In this document: positions 52,763 to 57,459 of the stretch, piece after piece
Layout of the letters: the number at the start of each line of letters is the position of its first letter
Position numbering within the stretch: position 1 is the first letter of the stretch
Origin: Actinobacteria bacterium UBA4426
GTDB taxonomy: Bacteria; Actinomycetota; Actinomycetes; S36-B12
Reading direction: 5' to 3'
NCBI GenBank assembly: GCA_002390705.1
Contig: DGQA01000050.1
Location: forward strand, 8,556 to 66,014
DNA length: 57,459 nucleotides
Program-made: the position numbers and the translations under genes
Notes under the pieces: model-generated
Told to the model about the DNA's origin: nothing
The model's input: only the letters and a program-made list of their open reading frames with translations
The model's database searches: none

Positions 52763-52769
52763 CCGGTCG

Positions 52770-54422
52770 TTACATCTTTTCACGAGCGGTGACTCCAAGG
52801 AGTTCCAGGCCGTTTGCGAGCGTCTGCTGGGTTGCCGCACACACCCACAATCGAGCAATATGGACGGAACCAAGCTCTTCATCAGAGCGGGGCAAAACTC
52901 GACATGCATCATAGAAACGATGGTAGGCACTGGCCAATTCCTCAAGAAAGCGAGCTACCCGGTGAGGTTCGCGCAGTTCCGCAGCCGCTGCAATAACTGC
53001 CGGGAACTTTTCGATGACTCCAAGGAGCTCATTTTCCTGTTCCATATCAAGTAATTCGGGAATAAATGCACTCTCGCGCCATTTCGCTCCGATGTCCTGG
53101 GCGTTACGCAATACCGAACTGATGCGCGCGTGCGCGTACTGCACATAGAACACCGGATTATCATTTGCTTTGCGCGCGATTTCCTCAAGATCGACAACTA
53201 GCGGGGTCTCAACCGGGTACCTGGCTAGGGTGTAACGCGCTGCATCTACCCCAACTTCTTCAACGAGTTCTTCCAACGTGACGATTTGGCCCGAGCGCTT
53301 TGACAGCTTGACCTCCACTCCACCACGTGTAATTTTCACTAATTGACCGATCAAAATCTCGATATTCTCATGCATATTGTCACCCGCGCATGCCGCCACC
53401 GCTCGCAAGCGGTTGACGTATCCATGGTGGTCCGCACCCAGCAGATAAATTGCCGTGTCAAATCCGCGCATTCGCTTGTCAACGTAATAAGCAGTGTCCG
53501 CGGCAAAATAAGTTCTCTCGCCGTTCTCCTTTATTAGGACCCGATCTTTATCGTCTCCAAATGTCGTAGTCCGTAACCAGAGGGCGCCCTCAGATTCAAA
53601 CACGTGACCCTGAGCCTCGAGGCGAGCTTGGGCCCGCTCAACCGCACCGGAGTCATAAAGTTTGCGCTCGGAATACCACACATCAAAGTGCGTTCGAAAA
53701 AGTTCAAGAACGTCTTTCTGCTGCTGCCACTGCAATGCATACGCCTCTTCACGGAAAGCAACCATTTGTTCTTCAGCCGGAAGTTGGCGAAACTCCGGAT
53801 GTTCCCGATTTATCTGCGCGGCCAGATCTAAGATGTAGCCACCGTGATACCCGTCTTCTGGAACAGCCTCACCTGATGCAGCCGCCATGACGGATATTCC
53901 AAATTTATCCATCTGCACCCCGCGATCATTGATATAAAACTCGGTGGTTACGTCCGCACCTGCCGCGGCTAAAACTCGAGCCAAGGCGTCCCCCACTGCA
54001 GCCCACCGTGTGTGTCCAAGATGTAAGGGTCCTGTGGGATTGGCCGAGATAAACTCAACGTTGAAACTCTTGCCCAATAACGCGTCATTGCGACCATAGC
54101 CCGAGCCCAGGTGCACTACCCTCTCGGCAATTCCCCCTTGGGTCTGAGCGGAAAGCCTGATGTTCACGAAGCCCGGTCCCGCCACACTCACATCGGTAAA
54201 CGCCGGATCAGCACTTAGCCGCTCGGCAATTTGGTTGGCGAGTTCCTTCGGTGGAAGACTCGAGTTCTTTGCGGCCACGAGCGCAATATTGGTGGCGTAA
54301 TCGCCATGATCACGTGACTTCGGTCGCTCTAATGTGACTTCAACGCGAGTGGTCAATATTCCCTGCGCAAATAATTCGTCGACTATCCGTTGAACACTTT
54401 CGCGCGTGTCGTTAATTGCCAC
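52770..54422 (-). CDS. argS: Arginyl-tRNA synthetase
   Basis: Class I synthetase (550 aa) charging tRNA-Arg. N-terminal Add-1 domain (about 1-110), HIGH-type HLGH at 134-137 (NPTGPLHLGHTRWAAVGDAL), KxSK-type loop VKLSKRSGQIVTLEEL, and a C-terminal anticodon-binding DALR domain (about 430-550). The GTG start has no Shine-Dalgarno; TACGCT lies six bases upstream. tRNA-Arg(CCG) is encoded 1.3 kb away. Confidence 0.97.
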   Translation of the reverse strand: MAINDTRESVQRIVDELFAQGILTTRVEVTLERPKSRDHGDYATNIALVAAKNSSLPPKELANQIAERLSADPAFTDVSVAGPGFVNIRLSAQTQGGIAERVVHLGSGYGRNDALLGKSFNVEFISANPTGPLHLGHTRWAAVGDALARVLAAAGADVTTEFYINDRGVQMDKFGISVMAAASGEAVPEDGYHGGYILDLAAQINREHPEFRQLPAEEQMVAFREEAYALQWQQQKDVLELFRTHFDVWYSERKLYDSGAVERAQARLEAQGHVFESEGALWLRTTTFGDDKDRVLIKENGERTYFAADTAYYVDKRMRGFDTAIYLLGADHHGYVNRLRAVAACAGDNMHENIEILIGQLVKITRGGVEVKLSKRSGQIVTLEELVEEVGVDAARYTLARYPVETPLVVDLEEIARKANDNPVFYVQYAHARISSVLRNAQDIGAKWRESAFIPELLDMEQENELLGVIEKFPAVIAAAAELREPHRVARFLEELASAYHRFYDACRVLPRSDEELGSVHIARLWVCAATQQTLANGLELLGVTAREKM

Positions 54423-54428
54423 GGCGTG

Positions 54429-54434
54429 AGCGTA
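54429..54434 (-). promoter_or_regulatory. Putative -10 element of a leaderless argS promoter
   Basis: TACGCT on the minus strand, six bases, then the argS GTG at 54422-54420. Identical hexamer and spacing to the ecm promoter. Confidence 0.5.
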
Positions 54435-54458
54435 TCTGCCTGCGCGTATGTCCTAACA

Positions 54459-54464
54459 TAGAGT
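54459..54464 (+). promoter_or_regulatory. Putative -10 element of a leaderless promoter for the 54471 gene
   Basis: TAGAGT, six bases, then the ATG at 54471, in the 48-bp divergent gap with argS. The hexamer equals that of the GH57 gene. Its spacing supports the reality of the small gene. Confidence 0.5.
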
Positions 54465-54470
54465 GCTCGT

Positions 54471-54764
54471 ATGGCTTCCGAAGACGAGATTGACAAACTT
54501 CTGCGTGAAATCGCTGCCCAAGATTCTCCGGAGTCGGCACCCGCTCGCCACAAAGACTCCGACCTGCCTGCCCCACAGCGTGAATCTAGCTCCGGTGGGC
54601 GGATCGCCTACGCCGTGACTGGAGGCGTCATCATGGGTGTTGGCGGAGTGGCATCAGGCCTGCTTTTGCCCGGACTCACCATGATGAGTACTGGCGCTGG
54701 TGCCGCTGTTGGCGCCTTCTTGATCGCCCTCATCAGCGGACCCCCACGTTGGTTTTCGCGCTAG
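54471..54764 (+). CDS. Small membrane protein of unknown function
   Basis: A 97-aa protein: a polar, partly acidic N-terminus (residues 1-42, rich in Ser, Pro and Asp) and two glycine-rich hydrophobic helices (about 44-66 and 72-91: AYAVTGGVIMGVGGVASGLLLPG, STGAGAAVGAFLIALI). No family is recognised. It has a promoter hexamer in the standard place. The last 111 bp overlap the 3' end of the convergent YihY gene, which is unusual; either both are real or the YihY C-terminus is non-essential. Confidence 0.65.
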   Translation: MASEDEIDKLLREIAAQDSPESAPARHKDSDLPAPQRESSSGGRIAYAVTGGVIMGVGGVASGLLLPGLTMMSTGAGAAVGAFLIALISGPPRWFSR

Positions 54765-55619
54765 TCCACGATCACGGATCACGTCTTGAACAATCGATCC
54801 CGTGAAAAATCCGAGAAATACAAAATACGTCCAAATGAGAACCGCGATGGGTGCACCAAAGACAATTAAGGCCGAGGCCACGCTCGTCGATAGTTGCGCG
54901 TAGATCCCAAAGACTCCAACTGACAAGATGATAAGGCTCGTTGAGACGAGCAGTCCCGGAGACCGCCAAGTGATAAGTCCAGATGTCCCACTCGCGCGGC
55001 GCATAACAAACCACACCAAGAGGTACACGAATACCCCAGGAGCGAGCCACCCCAATTGATCGAAAATTTCCAAGAAAGTCGTTTCAATGTTAAGAGCGCT
55101 CAAAACCACTGGAACAACCGTGACGGCTAAGAGTGTTGCCACAATCCCGACAATCAAGATGAGAGCAAATAACGCAGATCTTGCTCGAGCCATCAATCCT
55201 GGTGCCCTGCGGATATTGTGGAAAATGTGATCGTGAACCTGAAGAAACCCGTAAACAACTTTTTGTGACACGTATACGGCCAGAATTATGCTGACAATTG
55301 TTGTCACCGTAACCGAACTTGTGGAGGCGGCTTGTGCCAATGTCGCCAGCGCATCAACGGCGGGTTCCAACCCGCTGAGCGAGTCCGGTCCTCGGCTGAC
55401 GAACGAGTCCCACCCGGCCATGAACTGCTGGCGATCGAGGAACAGCCCTGCGATCGCACCCACAGCAATAGCGATTGGCGCTAAAGCCAAAATCACGTAA
55501 TACGCCAAGCCCCCAGAAATTATTGACACGTTAAATTCACCAAAACGCGTGACAAAGTCGCGCCCAAATGAGATCGGCACGCTCACCAGCGGGCGACTCC
55601 GAAAGGAATTCAGCACCAT
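54654..55619 (-). CDS. YihY/UPF0761 family membrane protein
   Basis: About 321 aa with six predicted transmembrane segments and the YihY core: SFGRDFVTRFGEFNVSIISGGLAYYVILALAPIAIAVGAIAGL, then VTTIVSIILAVYVSQKVVYGFLQVHDHIF and FFTGSIVQDVIRDRGL. Function is not established (earlier RNase BN assignment was wrong). The open frame extends further upstream, but that part is the antisense of tRNA-Arg, so I start at the ATG 55619; GTG codons at 55637 and 55634 are alternatives. The polar C-terminal tail (about 40 aa) lies antisense to the small gene at 54471. Confidence 0.85.
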   Translation of the reverse strand: MVLNSFRSRPLVSVPISFGRDFVTRFGEFNVSIISGGLAYYVILALAPIAIAVGAIAGLFLDRQQFMAGWDSFVSRGPDSLSGLEPAVDALATLAQAASTSSVTVTTIVSIILAVYVSQKVVYGFLQVHDHIFHNIRRAPGLMARARSALFALILIVGIVATLLAVTVVPVVLSALNIETTFLEIFDQLGWLAPGVFVYLLVWFVMRRASGTSGLITWRSPGLLVSTSLIILSVGVFGIYAQLSTSVASALIVFGAPIAVLIWTYFVFLGFFTGSIVQDVIRDRGLARKPTWGSADEGDQEGANSGTSASTHHGESGQKQA

Positions 55620-55642
55620 TTGCACGCCAGCCACCACTCCAT
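55610..55642 (-). other. Possible 10-codon leader peptide before YihY
   Basis: An ATG (55642) with a CAATAT hexamer exactly six bases upstream opens a tiny frame, MEWWLACKWC, whose stop lies a few bases inside the YihY gene. The arrangement matches the leaderless starts elsewhere, but CAATAT may simply be the YihY promoter with a 23-nt leader. Confidence 0.25.
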
Positions 55643-55681
55643 GCTTACATATTGGGTGCGCTGCTAACCTTGCGGTCCCCT

Positions 55682-55754
55682 GCCTCCGTAGCTCAGGGGA
55701 TAGAGCGCCGGTTTCCGGTACCGTAGGTCGCAGGTTCGATTCCTGCCGGGGGCA
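55682..55754 (+). tRNA. tRNA-Arg (anticodon CCG)
   Basis: 73-nt cloverleaf. Acceptor GCCTCCG pairs with CGGGGGC (one G-U), D-arm GCTC/GAGC, anticodon loop TTCCGGT with CCG at 55715-55717, T-arm GCAGG/CCTGC with TTCGATT loop, discriminator A. The anticodon stem has one mismatch at its outer end (27-43, C-U). CCA is not encoded. It reads CGG codons. The downstream transporter ATG starts two bases after the tRNA. Confidence 0.95.
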
Positions 55755-55756
55755 CA

Positions 55757-56452
55757 ATGTCACACACGTCAGTCGACCCTCTAGCTACGCCACCTCGCCG
55801 TGTCGTGAATTTCGCGTACCCTGCCGGCTCTCTTTACCCGTATATCGTCGCAGCATTCGTGGGCATCCTCTTGATCTCCAATATTGGTGCAACCAAATTG
55901 ATTGCATTTGGCCCTTTCATCACCGACGGTGGAGTCTTTCTCTTCCCGCTCACCTACATTATTGGCGATATTCTCAGTGAGGTGTACGGCTGGAAAGCCG
56001 CGCGCAGAGCAATTTTTACCGGATTTGCCATGTCGGTCCTGGCTGCATTTACTTTCTATTTGGTACAAATTTCCCCTGCTGCAGAAGCTTATGAGTTTCA
56101 AGGTGCCTTCGAATCAGTTCTTGGATTCGTACCCAGAATCGTGCTTGCCAGTGTCTTGGGTTACCTAGTGGGCCAATTACTTAACGCCTATGTGTTGGTG
56201 AAGATCAAGCAAAGAACAAAAGAAAAACACCTGTGGGCCCGCCTGATCGGCTCCACAATAGTTGGTGAATTTGCTGACACTCTAGTTTTTTGTACCGTCG
56301 CATTCTACGGTGTAATCACGGGCGCTGATTTCATTAATTATGTCTTAGTGGGATACCTCTACAAGACTTTGTTAGAGGTATTTTTTCTCCCGGTCAGCTA
56401 CCCCGTTATCAAAGCAATCAAAAAACGCGAACCAACGTATTTTGGCAGCTAG
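55757..56452 (+). CDS. Queuosine precursor transporter (YhhQ family)
   Basis: A 231-aa integral membrane protein with about six to seven helices. YhhQ/VUT-1 signature segments: ISNIGATKLIAFGPFITDGGVFLFPLTYIIGDILSEVYGWKAARRAI and STIVGEFADTLVFCTVAFYGV. The family imports queuine or preQ bases; the convergent tgt gene supports this. The ATG lies two bases after tRNA-Arg, and the only Shine-Dalgarno-like run (GGGGG) is the tRNA acceptor strand itself. Its stop codon overlaps the tgt stop (CTAG). Confidence 0.92.
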   Translation: MSHTSVDPLATPPRRVVNFAYPAGSLYPYIVAAFVGILLISNIGATKLIAFGPFITDGGVFLFPLTYIIGDILSEVYGWKAARRAIFTGFAMSVLAAFTFYLVQISPAAEAYEFQGAFESVLGFVPRIVLASVLGYLVGQLLNAYVLVKIKQRTKEKHLWARLIGSTIVGEFADTLVFCTVAFYGVITGADFINYVLVGYLYKTLLEVFFLPVSYPVIKAIKKREPTYFGS

Positions 56453-57459
56453 GTTGTCTTCGCGTAGCGACCAGTTGTAAAGCGTGAAACCCAATCCTGC
56501 TTAAAATCAAAATAGGTTCCCGCTTGCATGTGCTCGCGAATTTGGTCCACCAAGTGGACCGTGAAACGCAGGTTATGAATACTCGCTAATGTTGGAAAGA
56601 TCAATTCATTGGCTTTATCGGCGTGATGCAAATAACCCTGTGAATAATTCACGCAGGTATAGCAATCACATTCGTGATCAATCGGGTCGCTATTGCCTCT
56701 GCTGTATGCATTGGACACATTGAAACGCCCTTCCACGGTCAAAAGAGCCGAATTACGGGCATTGCGCGTTGGAGCCACACAATCGAATGTGTCAGCCCCG
56801 TTTTCAGCACCAACAAAAAGGTCCAAGGGCTCGCCAATCCCTAGCAGGTGTCGGGGTTTACCCTCTGGCAATTCATCCACGACCCAACCGATGATGGTTC
56901 CAAGAGTTTCCTTATCGAGAGCCCCACCGATTCCAAATCCATCAAAATCCAATTCACCTATTTCACGAGCAGCCTGCCTGCGCAAATCTTCGTAATGTGC
57001 GCCTTGGACCACACCGAAAAGCATCTGACGCGGCTTTTCAGCTCGATCAATGGTGAGTCGCTGATGTTCATCGATACACCTTTGAGCCCACTGTTGAGTG
57101 CGTCGCATTGCAGTCAATTGATACTCACGCGTATTCATCAAAGTCGTGCATTCATCGAATGCAAAAATTATGTCCGCGCCAATAGCATGCTGGACTTGCA
57201 TGGAAACCTCCGCCGTAAAGCGGTGCATGCTTCCATCTAGGTGTGATTTGAAAGTCACTCCCTCATCATCGACGTGGGCCAACCGGTCTTTTCCTGGAGC
57301 GATTACGTCGCTCTCGACAGTGTTGGCGCTGTCCATCGATAATACTTTTTTGAACCCGACACCCAATGAAAGTACTTGGAATCCTCCACTGTCAGTAAAT
57401 GTGGGCAGGGGCCAGTTCATGAAATTACCGAGCCCACCGGCACCATCAATGATTTCGGT
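56449..57459 (-). CDS. tgt: tRNA-guanine transglycosylase (5' end outside window)
   Basis: Exchanges G34 for queuine or preQ1 in tRNAs with GUN anticodons. At least 336 codons are visible; the N-terminus lies beyond the right edge. Catalytic Asp in FTDSGGFQV (residue 23 of the visible part), substrate loop GVVQGAHYEDLR and GIGGALDKE, nucleophile Asp in FDCVAPTRNARN, and the zinc site CDCYTC followed by a His are present. With no queA, queG or queC nearby, salvage of queuine through the YhhQ neighbour is the likely mode, though synthesis genes could be elsewhere. Confidence 0.96.
   Translation of the reverse strand, partial: TEIIDGAGGLGNFMNWPLPTFTDSGGFQVLSLGVGFKKVLSMDSANTVESDVIAPGKDRLAHVDDEGVTFKSHLDGSMHRFTAEVSMQVQHAIGADIIFAFDECTTLMNTREYQLTAMRRTQQWAQRCIDEHQRLTIDRAEKPRQMLFGVVQGAHYEDLRRQAAREIGELDFDGFGIGGALDKETLGTIIGWVVDELPEGKPRHLLGIGEPLDLFVGAENGADTFDCVAPTRNARNSALLTVEGRFNVSNAYSRGNSDPIDHECDCYTCVNYSQGYLHHADKANELIFPTLASIHNLRFTVHLVDQIREHMQAGTYFDFKQDWVSRFTTGRYAKTT

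Noticed and set aside
52749..53054. Plus-strand open frame opposite argS
   Set aside because: Shadow of argS; no domain pattern and no start signal.
55620..55763. N-terminal extension of YihY reading CPRQESNLRPTVPETGALSPEL
   Set aside because: This peptide is the antisense translation of tRNA-Arg, a common annotation artefact. The real start is downstream of the tRNA.

Overview
Organism. The window looks like a chromosomal segment of a moderate-GC actinobacterium (class Actinomycetia). Lineage markers agree: a NucS mismatch endonuclease, a MurA with Asp instead of the catalytic Cys, the GlgE alpha-glucan pathway, an atpBEFHAGDC operon preceded by a wecA-like gene, and gene orders recalled from Mycobacterium tuberculosis. 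Two blocks that lie far apart in that genome (around Rv1292-Rv1328 and Rv3011c-Rv3034c) are joined here. I cannot place the genus. No insertion sequence, prophage, CRISPR array or rRNA was seen. Coding density is very high, with many ATGA/GTGA overlaps, and no gene-free stretch exceeds about 220 bp.

Layout. (1) 1-7979, minus strand: gatA (partial), gatC, ligA, a MetE-like protein, mnmA, an iscS-type desulfurase, etfA and etfB. (2) 8111-19591, alpha-glucan region: a GH57 branching-type enzyme, a hexapeptide acyltransferase, a GT4 glycosyltransferase and a methyltransferase resemble the mycobacterial methylglucose lipopolysaccharide (MGLP) genes; after a crotonase come glgX, glgE and glgB. (3) 19588-32434, acyl-CoA/B12 region: a thioredoxin-TPR protein, meaB, a thiolase, methylmalonyl-CoA epimerase, crotonyl-CoA carboxylase/reductase, a hydrolase, a small Cys/His protein, a tandem-duplicated 3-hydroxyacyl-CoA dehydrogenase, nucS, ethylmalonyl-CoA mutase, murA and a PduO-type cobalamin adenosyltransferase. 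This is a large part of an ethylmalonyl-CoA pathway. (4) 32450-41546: complete F1Fo ATP synthase with two AtpI/AtpZ-like proteins and wecA. (5) 41564-54422: glyA, tsaC-like, prmC, prfA, rpmE, rho, thrB, thrC, hom, lysA and argS. (6) 54459-57459: a small membrane protein, YihY, tRNA-Arg(CCG), a YhhQ-type queuosine-precursor transporter and tgt (partial).

How the genes work together. Thiolase, dehydrogenase and crotonase would make crotonyl-CoA from acetyl-CoA. Ccr and Ecm, with AdoCbl from the adenosyltransferase, MeaB as chaperone and the epimerase, would convert it towards methylsuccinyl-CoA. The EtfAB pair could serve the methylsuccinyl-CoA dehydrogenase step, which is encoded elsewhere if present. 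GlgE, GlgB and GlgX build and trim alpha-glucan; the GH57/GT4/methyltransferase/acyltransferase set probably makes a modified, capped glucan. YhhQ and Tgt form a queuosine salvage pair.

Most unusual signals. A strict promoter-start arrangement, a TANNNT hexamer followed by exactly six bases and then ATG/GTG, recurs in front of at least twelve genes on both strands and predicts leaderless mRNAs. Others are a perfect 9-bp inverted repeat built on the adenosyltransferase -10 element, a strong terminator with a competing hairpin between rpmE and prfA, nucS embedded in the ethylmalonyl-CoA operon, an Asn/Arg-rich insert in Rho, and a transporter start codon two bases after a tRNA.
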